From Halomonas qaidamensis (GTDB lineage Bacteria; Pseudomonadota; Gammaproteobacteria; Pseudomonadales; Halomonadaceae), in contig NZ_CP080627.1 of NCBI RefSeq assembly GCF_025917315.1, positions 372,001-436,000 on the forward strand: 64,000 bases of DNA. The letters are read 5' to 3'. Shown here in pieces: positions 38,247-46,090 of the stretch (the first letter of the stretch is position 1; every line of letters starts with the position of its first letter). The notes beneath the pieces were generated by a model. The model was given only the letters and a program-made list of their open reading frames with translations, was not told the DNA's origin and searched no databases. Both the position numbers and the translations under genes were made by a program.

Positions 38247-39218
38247 CTAGATAGAGAATAAAAGATCCGCCCATGCACCCAGAAACTGGCTAATATCACT
38301 GGGTGTAATTTGCACGACCGATAGTACCGACAATAAGCCGATTAAGCTTAGCGTTATATTGATGCGGAATGCACGCCGTGCCTGTGCTTCTTGCTTGGCA
38401 ATACGTTCAGCTTCCTGGCGTTGCTGCTCATTTTCTGCTTGCTGGTAGCGCAGTTCCCGCAGCGTTTGGTTTTGTCGCTCACGTTTGGTAAGCAACAGGT
38501 TCGAGATATCGTTCAGCTGTGACGTTAGCTGACGATTGGTTTCACTCAATTGCCAGTGTGCGGCGAGGTGTGACCAGGCTTGATTAAGCTGTTGACGAGA
38601 AATATCGATGGGCTGAGCAAAAAAATCGCTGGCATTAAATGCTAAGACTTTTTCATGCAGGGTTGCCAATGCATCAAAGCGCTGATGCTTTAAATGTTGG
38701 GTAAGCGTCAACATGTTGGTTGTCATTACGTAGTGATACGCTGCGGCAAGGGCTTGGCAGATAACAATACGTTGGAATTGTTGGTAGGTAGTGCCGACCA
38801 ACGCGAGCCCATTGCGGTCGCAAGCCATTTGGCAGCGCTCGCCTAAGGGAGTGAATGCGCTATCGGGTAACGCATTGGAGCCACGCAGAAAATGCGACAC
38901 AGCACGCCTGTCGGTAGCGTGTATATCGCTGCCAAGAGGTTGCTCCCACCAGCCTACTCGCGCTAATGCTTGGCAGTGTATTGCTTCATGTTGAGGTAGC
39001 GGGCAGGACGTAAATAAGACGCGAACACGCACGCTAGAAGATGACATTTGGAAAAATGAGAGCTCCCACTGCATCGCATCACGGGACAGGCATGCAAACT
39101 GGCTGTAGGACGCTACAGGCGGAATGAAAAAGCTAATGCCTTGATTAGCAATTTTCAGTGTTGCCAATTCGTTTGGCGTGCTGTGAGTAATCTTGATATA
39201 GGCAAACGAAGCTTTCAT
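38247..39218 (-). CDS. unknown coiled-coil protein with a C-terminal membrane anchor
   Basis: A 323-residue protein I do not recognise. Residues 1-200 look globular, residues about 205-280 form a charged coiled coil (LRYQQAENEQQRQEAERIAK), and a hydrophobic helix follows (ITLSLIGLLSVLSVVQI, about 284-300) with a second, weaker hydrophobic stretch at the end (ISQFLGAWADLLFSI). This long helix plus membrane end resembles the layout of CorA-type proteins found at some type III loci, but no GMN motif is present. It sits between array 2 and the decayed cas6. Confidence 0.75.
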   Translation of the reverse strand: MKASFAYIKITHSTPNELATLKIANQGISFFIPPVASYSQFACLSRDAMQWELSFFQMSSSSVRVRVLFTSCPLPQHEAIHCQALARVGWWEQPLGSDIHATDRRAVSHFLRGSNALPDSAFTPLGERCQMACDRNGLALVGTTYQQFQRIVICQALAAAYHYVMTTNMLTLTQHLKHQRFDALATLHEKVLAFNASDFFAQPIDISRQQLNQAWSHLAAHWQLSETNRQLTSQLNDISNLLLTKRERQNQTLRELRYQQAENEQQRQEAERIAKQEAQARRAFRINITLSLIGLLSVLSVVQITPSDISQFLGAWADLLFSI

Positions 39219-39323
39219 ATAACGCCTTTCCTGTTCGCAAATTGCGTGTGCTGTTGCTCTGTTGTTGAGCTAAGCCAATGAAAGCGGAATCATAAAGAGG
39301 TAATCTTGATGGCACTTGCCACC

Positions 39324-39346
39324 AAAATTTTTGCGGTTGTTGTTAG
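39324..39346 (+). promoter_or_regulatory. AAAATTTTTGCGGT motif, copy 1
   Basis: This 23-base block matches the one before the Csm6-type gene (44688-44710) at 20 positions. It lies 38 bases ahead of the decayed cas6 and between divergent genes. A regulatory role is inferred from repetition and position only. Confidence 0.5.
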
Positions 39347-39383
39347 TTTTTCCGCATCCGTTCGCCAGGGAGTGCCTGTTTAA

Positions 39384-39894
39384 ATGTCAACGGATTTGCC
39401 ACAGGCGGTGCCAGCAATACCTCGTGTGCCTATTAGTCGCTATCGCTTTACGTTGCGTGCCGATACGCCTTTTCGGTTAACGGGCTACCCAGGCGCTATG
39501 TTGCGTGGGGCTTGGCGAGCAAAACGCGCCAATGACACTGCTCTTGGTTGCGCATGAACAAGCGCCTTCCGTATGGCAAAGCGTTTGGCAAGCGAGTGTG
39601 GGAGGAAGGTTAGGGTCAGCCCTGCCACGTCTTGTAGCGCATAGGCCTGAGCTGACCGTGCCGCCTACTACTGAAGGTATCCTGCTTCACTCTCACTCGT
39701 TAACACGTCAACGTTGGGCGCGACATTCAAATCGCCAGCAGAAAGCCATGCGGCTTGATGGGGTAACCGGGGAGCTAACGCTTCACGGCAGGCTAGAGGC
39801 GTGGTGGCCATGGCTTTGGCTGGGTCAGTACACGCACGTGGGTAAAAACACTAGCTTTGGTGTGGGGCAACATCATCTTTCGGTGCTTGATTGA
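39384..39894 (+). pseudogene. cas6: decayed second cas6
   Basis: The 5' part (from ATG 39384) encodes ISRYRFTLRADTPFRLTGY and MLRGAW, matching the N-terminus of the intact Cas6, then meets a stop near 39558. The 3' part, in another frame, encodes WWPWLWLGQYTHVGKN, matching the Cas6 C-terminus. About 150 codons between the two, including the cysteine group, are missing. A deletion plus frameshift explains this. It should not make working Cas6, although a 129-codon 3' frame remains open. Confidence 0.9.
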
Positions 39895-39907
39895 GCTTTT
39901 TAGTAGC

Positions 39908-39931
39908 AAAAATTTTTGTCGTCAGTGCTAG
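39908..39931 (+). promoter_or_regulatory. AAAATTTTTG motif, copy 2, before darT
   Basis: A weaker copy of the same block (18 of 23 positions shared with 44688-44710) about 55 bases before the darT start. Inferred regulatory site. Confidence 0.35.
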
Positions 39932-39983
39932 ATAAACGCTGACGCTACCGTGTGACGCAATATCCGCTGTTAAGGAATTGCGT

Positions 39984-40607
39984 ATGCCGGTAGGTCAACA
40001 AGCCATTAACGCTGTCACCGAATTAGAAGCGCTAGCGCAACGCTATGGTATTCCCTCGTTATGGCATATCACCAGCCGCGAAAATGTAGCGGCTATTGTG
40101 AGCAACGGCTTGATGAGCCGCCACCGCGTACTGCAAAGGCAGGTGCCATTGGTGGATATTTCTGAAGCAACGGTACAAGACCACCGAGTGGCGAAAGGTA
40201 CCCGCAACGGATTAACCCTGCACGATCACGTGCCGTTGTATTTTCGCGCTCGCAACCCAATGCTGTTTTGCCGACGTAACCGTAATGCCTCGCTCTGCTT
40301 GCTGGAAATAGATACGCGTGTCTGTTTGTTGGGTGGCGTGGTGTTCAGCGATGGGAATGCAGCCTCTGGGAGTACGCAGTTTTACGACCACTTTTCGGAT
40401 CTGCGCTTTCTCGATTGGCAAGCGCTCGATGCGGTTTACTGGAGCAATGTGCCCGATGGCAAGCGCAAGCGTTGTGCCGAAGTGTTGGTGCCCCACCATG
40501 TGCCGGCGAGCTTGGTGCACCGCGTGCATACGGCCACTGCGGAAACGTGCGGTTGGCTTCGGTTGCAGGGTATTGACGCAGTTCATTCACCCACGCTGTT
40601 TTTTTGA
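39984..40607 (+). CDS. darT: DarT, DNA thymidine ADP-ribosyltransferase toxin
   Basis: A 207-residue toxin that transfers ADP-ribose from NAD+ to thymidine in single-stranded DNA and so blocks replication. The NAD-binding motif H28-I-T...N33 in PSLWHITSRENV, the VPLYFRARNPML segment (about 84-95) and a glutamate in CAEVLVPHHVP (E166, candidate catalytic residue) all fit the family. ATG 39984 was chosen over TTG 39978. The antitoxin darG follows after 12 bases. The pair lies between CRISPR arrays 2 and 3. Confidence 0.92.
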   Translation: MPVGQQAINAVTELEALAQRYGIPSLWHITSRENVAAIVSNGLMSRHRVLQRQVPLVDISEATVQDHRVAKGTRNGLTLHDHVPLYFRARNPMLFCRRNRNASLCLLEIDTRVCLLGGVVFSDGNAASGSTQFYDHFSDLRFLDWQALDAVYWSNVPDGKRKRCAEVLVPHHVPASLVHRVHTATAETCGWLRLQGIDAVHSPTLFF

Positions 40608-40619
40608 GGAGAATAAGGC

Positions 40620-41333
40620 ATGGGGTTTCGTGTCATTGAGGGCAATATTTTCACTACCGAGCAGCAAACGTTGGTGAATACGGTGAATTGTGTGGGTGTG
40701 ATGGGAGCAGGAATCGCACTGGAATTCCGGCTGCGTTATCCAGACATGTATCGCCGCTATGTCGAGATATGTAAAAAAGGCCAGCTCGATATCGGAAAGC
40801 TATGGCTGGTTAGGACACCTGGACGCTGGGTGCTCAATTTTCCCACGAAAAAGCATTGGCGCTACCCCTCTAAAGAGGCTTACTTGCGCCAAGGGCTAGA
40901 GAAACTGGCAGCTAGCTACGCACAGAAGGGAATTTATTCTATTGCTATGCCGCTGCTAGGGGCTGACCGGGGGGGCATCGACCCAGAGGTAAGTTTGGCG
41001 CTGATTCGTGAGTATCTCGGCGTAGGGTGTGACGACCTAGATGTTGCTGTGTATCGCTACGACCCAGCCGCAAAAGATGACCTGTTTGAAACGTTCAAAA
41101 TACGGTTGTTGAGTGACTCTAGCGAAAAAATTATCAGTGCCAGCGGCTTAAAAGCCTCGGCATTAGATAAGCTGCGCAATGCTCTTGAGCAAGAGAGTAT
41201 TTGTCAGTTGAATCAAATGCTACAGGTGAAAGGGATTGGCTTAGTCACCTTGGAAAAGGCATTTCATTATGTGCAGTCGCCCACTGCTGATGCGCCAGAT
41301 CTGTTTATGTCAGGCTTCTCAAGCGCTCCCTAA
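40620..41333 (+). CDS. darG: DarG, macrodomain antitoxin that removes ADP-ribose from DNA
   Basis: A 237-residue protein. Residues 1-155 are a macrodomain with NTVNCVGVMGAGIALEFRLRYP, KHWRYPSKEAYLRQGL and AMPLLGADRGGI, typical of DarG, which reverses DarT modification. The C-terminal 80 residues would bind DarT directly; this tail is shorter than in the 350-residue DarG proteins. Translated just after darT behind a GAGGAGAATAAGG site, the usual toxin-first order. Confidence 0.92.
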   Translation: MGFRVIEGNIFTTEQQTLVNTVNCVGVMGAGIALEFRLRYPDMYRRYVEICKKGQLDIGKLWLVRTPGRWVLNFPTKKHWRYPSKEAYLRQGLEKLAASYAQKGIYSIAMPLLGADRGGIDPEVSLALIREYLGVGCDDLDVAVYRYDPAAKDDLFETFKIRLLSDSSEKIISASGLKASALDKLRNALEQESICQLNQMLQVKGIGLVTLEKAFHYVQSPTADAPDLFMSGFSSAP

Positions 41334-41530
41334 TCAGCTTATGTCATTGTCCTTCTGCACCTGCCTATTTAGGCGCGGGCACATCATTTCAACGAAGCGC
41401 TCAAGACCAGCTCAGTCGCTCAGGCAGCGGTTAAATTTCACTCACGCTGGTTGATTAAATGTTGGCTTTCGAGCATGTGGGATACCATGGTGCGGTATAC
41501 GCAATATTTACTAATAAAGGGAATTAAGAA

Positions 41531-42424
41531 ATGAGAGCAATGCTGACCTTGGCCGCTTCATTTAGCGCGCTCACCTTTTTAGCGGGCTGTGCTGGCGCGC
41601 CCAGCGTGCCAGTAGGGGATCGAAGCTATAGCGAAAGCAACAGTCGCGCCTACAACCTAGCGATGGCGGGTGGCCTGCGCGAAGCACGGGATACCAAGCT
41701 GGGGGAGGACGACTACAGCTCGATGATGAGCGACCTATCAAGCGGTGCGGGTACCGCCTTATCACTTTCAAGCTCTGCTGGTATTGGCTTGTCTGGTGGC
41801 GCTTCCTTGGGGCTAGGGCTGGCGTCGGCGCTGTTCTCTGGGCCAGGGATGATGCAGCGTGACAGCGCGTTTGCGTTCGTGCCCTCAAGCGAAGCAACAA
41901 GCCCCGAAAATGCAACAGAAGTAATTCGTGGCTACTTCTACGATGCAGTACAAAACGTTGCTGACAACAGTGAGTTTTCGATGCATTACAACGAAGGTGA
42001 AAAAAATGTTCGGTTCTCTCGCCAGCGCAACATATCAGCTATTTATTTAGTGAATGAAGAATTAGGCTGCCCTATGCCAACAGAACAACATCGCGGCAAA
42101 GATGTGTGCGTATTTGGTTTGTTAACACCCCATAAAGCCAGAAGTTTACGTGCTACACCGTTGGCAGCAAATGCGACAAGTCAATATAGCTATCCATATT
42201 TAGCTGGCAACCATATCGAGTCGCTATTAGTTACTGTGGGCCTTTCAGATAACGCAAAAGAAATGCTTGGAAGTGAGCAAGCAGAAGCCAAAAGGTTAGC
42301 ACTATTAGCCCTATTTTCTAGCAATATGCCTAGCTGGTTTTATATTTATATGAAAGGCGGTGAAGCCAATCCCCCGCTTATTTTAGAGCGCGGTACCGCC
42401 GAGCTTTTCGTTACTCGAAAGTAA
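41531..42424 (+). CDS. predicted lipoprotein, unknown
   Basis: A 297-residue protein with a signal peptide and lipobox FLAGC (lipidated cysteine at about residue 20). Residues 65-105 are rich in Ser, Gly and Ala (SLSSSAGIGLSGGASLGLGLASALF). The rest is unrecognised. It should be anchored to a membrane facing the periplasm. It ends at a strong terminator just before array 3. Nothing in the sequence ties it to CRISPR function; it may be a passenger. Confidence 0.75.
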   Translation: MRAMLTLAASFSALTFLAGCAGAPSVPVGDRSYSESNSRAYNLAMAGGLREARDTKLGEDDYSSMMSDLSSGAGTALSLSSSAGIGLSGGASLGLGLASALFSGPGMMQRDSAFAFVPSSEATSPENATEVIRGYFYDAVQNVADNSEFSMHYNEGEKNVRFSRQRNISAIYLVNEELGCPMPTEQHRGKDVCVFGLLTPHKARSLRATPLAANATSQYSYPYLAGNHIESLLVTVGLSDNAKEMLGSEQAEAKRLALLALFSSNMPSWFYIYMKGGEANPPLILERGTAELFVTRK

Positions 42425-42437
42425 ACACATAAAAAAA

Positions 42438-42472
42438 GTGGCCCCACGCAGGGGCCACCTTTTTTATTTTTT
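42438..42472 (+). terminator. intrinsic terminator of the lipoprotein gene
   Basis: GTGGCCCC (42438-42445) pairs with GGGGCCAC (42451-42458) over a five-base loop, followed by CTTTTTTATTTTTT. It begins 14 bases after the stop codon. Confidence 0.93.
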
Positions 42473-42560
42473 CCATAACTACCCTTGGACATCCTGTTAG
42501 CACGATCAATATCGCCACTCTCGAACCGGCTAGTCATCCTGTCTACAGCAAACACGTCTT

Positions 42561-43345
42561 CCAATAAGTCTTTGTAAGATAGGGAAGTGTTCGGCCCGTA
42601 ACTGGCGCTTACCTGGCTACTGGTGCGTCTTAATCCCTTGGAGGTCAGGGAAGTGTTCGGACTGTGATCGAAGTCGTCAGCAATCAAGCATCCGTCTTAA
42701 TCCCTTGGAAGTCAGGGAAGTGTTCGGACTTAAACGCTCTCACAATAGGCGCTGCAATAGGGTCTTAATCCCTTGGAAGTCAGGGAAGTGTTCGGACCGA
42801 TCCCAACAACAACGCCAACAGCGTTGGATGTCTTAATCCCTTGGAAGTCAGGGAAGTGTTCGGACTCAGCACGGCAGCGCAACGGTATGCGGCATAGTGT
42901 CTTAATCCCTTGGAAGTCAGGGAAGTGTTCGGACATATTACGGTACTGCCACGTTAGAAGATTGGCGTCTTAATCCCTTGGAAGTCAGGGAAGTGTTCGG
43001 ACTGAACAGATTAGTAAGTCTAACGACTTTTTAAAGTCTTAATCCCTTGGAAGTCAGGGAAGTGTTCGGACTGTCTTCGCATTCTCGGAGAGAGTTTCCG
43101 AGGAGTCTTAATCCCTTGGAAGTCAGGGAAGTGTTCGGACAAATAGCGGGTTACACTATCGCGGGCATTGCGTCTTAATCCCTTGGAAGTCAGGGAAGTG
43201 TTCGGACGCGAAGGCGGTGCATGACAAGGCGCAGCGTCGGCGTCTTAATCCCTTGGAAGTCAGGGAAGTGTTCGGACATACATCCTCAGGAGATGCAAAC
43301 CCACGATCCGTCTTAATCCCTTGGAAGTCAGGGAAGTGTTCGGAC
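42561..43345 (-). CRISPR. CRISPR array 3 (12 repeats, 11 spacers)
   Basis: Repeats of 36 bp start at 42561, 42627, 42694, 42762, 42830, 42899, 42967, 43036, 43105, 43172, 43242 and 43310; spacers are 30-34 bases. The repeat is the GTGTTC form shared with array 2. The left-most repeat is degenerate (about 25 of 36 positions kept, ending TTCGGCC) and the second has one change (GAGGTC), marking the old, leader-distal end. The leader is on the right, towards cas2-cas1, so this is the likely acquisition site. Confidence 0.98.
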
Positions 43346-43440
43346 AGTAGGCTCAAAAATAGTCCTTTTATATCAGTTGCTTGCAGGCAAAAAATAACGA
43401 CTGTTTTGAACATAAAAAGTTTGCTTGTTAGGTTGTAATG
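43346..43440 (-). promoter_or_regulatory. leader of CRISPR array 3
   Basis: Shares AGTAGGC, CTTTTATATCAGTTGCTTG and GACTGTTTT.GACATAAAA-type blocks with leaders 1 and 2. On the minus strand TATAAAAGG lies near the repeat and could serve as a -10 element. cas2 follows at once on the same strand. Confidence 0.85.
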
Positions 43441-43454
43441 TGCTAGGCATTTTT

Positions 43455-43787
43455 TTAATGGGCCAAGCCATCATCTTGCCCGAAATGTTTACGATGCTCA
43501 AGCGTTGGAAACCCCTCCACATGTAACCCTTCGGGCAGCGGTGTTTTGCCCCACCAGATAATGCCGTGATCCGAAAGTAGCGGATAGCCGCGAACGTCGT
43601 CTTCTTTCGGGTCGATGAGCCTAGCCAGCTCTTTTTTAAGACACTGCAGTTGGCGATAATCACCATGCCAGGCAAATACGGATGCCTGCAGCGCAAACGC
43701 ACAGCGTTGAAGCAGCTGGTGTACTCGGCGTAGACGTTTTTCATGACGAATATCGTACACTACCAATTGCCACTGTGGTTGGCTCAT
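43455..43787 (-). CDS. cas2: CRISPR spacer acquisition protein Cas2
   Basis: A 110-residue protein that forms the Cas1-Cas2 integrase core. The start WQLVVYDIRHEKRLRRVHQLLQ is the Cas2 ferredoxin-fold strand with an aspartate, and QASVFAWHGDYRQLQ follows. ATG 43787 overlaps the cas1 stop (ATGA); the frame is open 26 codons upstream inside cas1. It lies beside the leader of array 3. Confidence 0.9.
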   Translation of the reverse strand: MSQPQWQLVVYDIRHEKRLRRVHQLLQRCAFALQASVFAWHGDYRQLQCLKKELARLIDPKEDDVRGYPLLSDHGIIWWGKTPLPEGLHVEGFPTLEHRKHFGQDDGLAH

Positions 43788-44632
43788 GCGGGTTCCTCCG
43801 GCAGTGTATGTTGGTCCACTGTGCGGGCTAGTACACGAGCATAGCCCGCTAGGTAGCGGCGCCACTGCCGTTGGGCGCCATCCAAATGCGCGTAATAAAG
43901 TTTACGCCCTTCCTTGCCTAGCCAGCAGCCTCGCTCGTCCGGTGGGGAAAAGTGGCGCCCGTTGAGGGTGCCTTCGGCAAACAGTGTGATAACCCATGCT
44001 TCAATACGCGGTCGTAGCGGCTCCATTAAGTCGCAAGCAAGTGATTTTCGCCCGCTAACCAAGCGGTGGTAGCAACCTAAAGAGGGGTCTAAACCTACCT
44101 GTTTGAGTTGTCTCACGCTCTCTTCGTAAGCCAGCATGTAGCTGAGTGACAGCATGGCATTGACAGGGTCAGGCGGCGGTCGACGTTTACGTTGAGTAAA
44201 TCCGAGAGAGGGCGAAAGCTGTTGGCGCCAATAGTTAAACAGTGCTTTTTGCGCACCACCTTCACAGCCACGCAGCATTGCTTCGTTAGGTGCGGTTAGC
44301 GCTTGTCTTGCGCTGTTTGCCATGGAAACAGCCAGCGCATCTGCCGCTTGACCTCGTCCGCGTAACAGTGAAATCGCCACCTTTAATTTATGGCTAACGA
44401 CATGACGCGACCAGGAAAGGCGGCTGACGCTAGTTGATTGCCAGTGGTATTGCACGCTGCGGCGATGAGCTTGCTGAAGGTGATCTGCATAGAGAGAAAA
44501 CCCGCGGTCGGCATAGCGCTCGTTGACCACAATGAAATCATGAATGTCATAAGCTACTAACCATGCGGTTAAGTGCATCTTAATTGCCGCCTGAACATAC
44601 GCTTTCCCCTCATGCATTACGATCAATGGCAA
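43784..44632 (-). CDS. cas1: CRISPR integrase Cas1, short N-terminal domain
   Basis: Integrase that inserts spacers. The active-site pattern is present: E124 (RGCEGGAQ), H189 (GLDPSLGCYHRL) and D201 (SLACDLMEP). The length is about 282 residues counted from a TTG at 44632; an ATG at 44617 is another start, giving 277. A stop lies four codons upstream of the TTG, so the frame cannot be longer. The N-terminal beta domain is about 50 residues shorter than in typical 320-340-residue Cas1 proteins. The gene is divergent from the Csm6-type gene. Confidence 0.9.
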   Translation of the reverse strand: MPLIVMHEGKAYVQAAIKMHLTAWLVAYDIHDFIVVNERYADRGFSLYADHLQQAHRRSVQYHWQSTSVSRLSWSRHVVSHKLKVAISLLRGRGQAADALAVSMANSARQALTAPNEAMLRGCEGGAQKALFNYWRQQLSPSLGFTQRKRRPPPDPVNAMLSLSYMLAYEESVRQLKQVGLDPSLGCYHRLVSGRKSLACDLMEPLRPRIEAWVITLFAEGTLNGRHFSPPDERGCWLGKEGRKLYYAHLDGAQRQWRRYLAGYARVLARTVDQHTLPEEPA

Positions 44633-44659
44633 TGTGGCAACTTAGAAGCACGAGCGCGA

Positions 44660-44710
44660 GCTATAAAAATTTTCTGGCGGTAGGGTGAAAATTTTTGCGG
44701 TCGGTGTTGG
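44660..44710 (+). promoter_or_regulatory. tandem AAAATTTTTGCGGT-type motifs before the Csm6-type gene
   Basis: Two related blocks stand in tandem: TATAAAAATTTTCTGGCGG (44662-44680) and AAAATTTTTGCGGTCGGTG (44688-44706). They occupy the gap between divergent cas1 and the Csm6-type gene. The second matches 39324-39346 at 20 of 23 positions. Tandem spacing suggests a binding site for a regulator; this is inferred. Confidence 0.5.
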
Positions 44711-44783
44711 TGGGATTAAGCGTTAAACTAGCCAAACCTATAACGTTTACTTAATTCTCGCTGAATGTAATACAGGAGTGTTT

Positions 44784-46001
44784 ATGGCGCTTACCCTGCT
44801 CGCGGTTACTGGTATGACTCCGCAAGTCATCACTGAGACACTTTTTGGCCTGCATCGTCAGCGCAGTCCATGGCCTGAAAAGCTGCATATCATCACCACG
44901 CGAGTAGGTGAGGGAGTGCTATCGCGCAGCCTATTTGAAGAAGGCAAGCTGAACGCTCTGTGTGATGAGCTTGAAATGCCACGGTATACCCCTGGGCAAG
45001 TTGTGATTAATGTGGTGCCGGATGCTGACGGTAAGCCGGTAGACGATGCTCGTACACTCGCCGATCATGAGGCGCTAGCGGATTTCATTATGCAGATCGT
45101 GCGCGAGCTGACTGCCGATGAAAAGACCACGTTGCATGCGTCGATTGCGGGTGGACGTAAGACCATGACGTTTTATTTGGGCTACGCAATGAGCCTGTTT
45201 GGGCGGCCTGAAGACAGGATGTCGCATGTGTTGGTGGGGGCTGGCTACGAAAGTCACCCTGACTTCTTTTTTCCAACACGTACGTCTCAAATGATTGTAG
45301 GCCGTGATGGGCAGCCGCTGGATATGGCAGAAGCCATTGTCAGCCTTGCGGATATTCCCTTTATCCGACAGCGTGATCAATTGCCTAATATGCTCCAGCA
45401 GCGTGGCGAACCCATGAGTTTTCGTCACTTAGTTGATTTAATTAACTTAGGTGCTCAGCCGCATCGTTTGAGTATTCGTTTGAACGGCTCCGAGCAAACG
45501 CTAAACATTCTTGCTGATGGTCAGTATATCCATTCATTAACCTTCAGCGGGCTGTTTGACTGGTGCTGGTATGAAACCGTGGCTCGCGCTACTCAAGAAG
45601 AGGATGGCGCGCTGCGTCGTCATACGCCAGAAGGCGAAGAGAATAGTGCTTATTTAGGGCATGCGGTGATGGCACGGCTGGCGGTGCATTTGGGACTGCC
45701 TTACGATGCGGAGCGTGATCTGCGACCGCAGGTGGAGGAGTGGTTAAAGCATCATGAAGCAGTGTTAGAGGGCGCTCGCATACGTCCGTCTGATTTCTCT
45801 GCGAATATGTTGCGTGGGTTAGATGTTAGCCAAGCGACTAACCGCATCAAACGGCGCTTAAAGGCGGAGCTGCCTGAGGGTATTGCCTCGCGTATTTCTC
45901 CAGGATTGTATTTTGACGATGCAGGTCAAAAGCACTCACGCACACGCAAGGGAGGCGGGTACGCTTTGAATATAATGCCGGAGCAGGTTTTACTCTGTTA
46001 A
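44784..46001 (+). CDS. CRISPR-associated CARF protein of the NE0113/Csm6 type (TIGR02584-like)
   Basis: A 405-residue protein whose N-terminal half has the NE0113 pattern LLAVTGMTPQVITETLFGL, ASIAGGRKTMTFYLGYAMSLFGRPEDRMSHVLV and FFFPTR. The CARF fold should bind cyclic oligoadenylate made by Cmr2. I see no clear HEPN R-x4-6-H motif in the C-terminal half, so RNase activity is not shown; ring-nuclease activity is possible. ATG 44784 has AGGAG at five bases; the GTG at 44778 overlaps that site. Confidence 0.82.
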   Translation: MALTLLAVTGMTPQVITETLFGLHRQRSPWPEKLHIITTRVGEGVLSRSLFEEGKLNALCDELEMPRYTPGQVVINVVPDADGKPVDDARTLADHEALADFIMQIVRELTADEKTTLHASIAGGRKTMTFYLGYAMSLFGRPEDRMSHVLVGAGYESHPDFFFPTRTSQMIVGRDGQPLDMAEAIVSLADIPFIRQRDQLPNMLQQRGEPMSFRHLVDLINLGAQPHRLSIRLNGSEQTLNILADGQYIHSLTFSGLFDWCWYETVARATQEEDGALRRHTPEGEENSAYLGHAVMARLAVHLGLPYDAERDLRPQVEEWLKHHEAVLEGARIRPSDFSANMLRGLDVSQATNRIKRRLKAELPEGIASRISPGLYFDDAGQKHSRTRKGGGYALNIMPEQVLLC

Positions 46002-46090
46002 CTCGGCCTGCTCTGTTTATTGACGGTTACCAAGGCGAAAGGTGGCGCGGGCTTTCGGTAAAGAGCTTTGACGGCGGCTAGTCTGGCTTG

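Noticed and set aside
39505..39894. 129-codon frame as a separate intact gene
   Set aside because: Its C-terminus is the Cas6 C-terminus and its N-terminal match is in another frame upstream; it is part of the decayed cas6.
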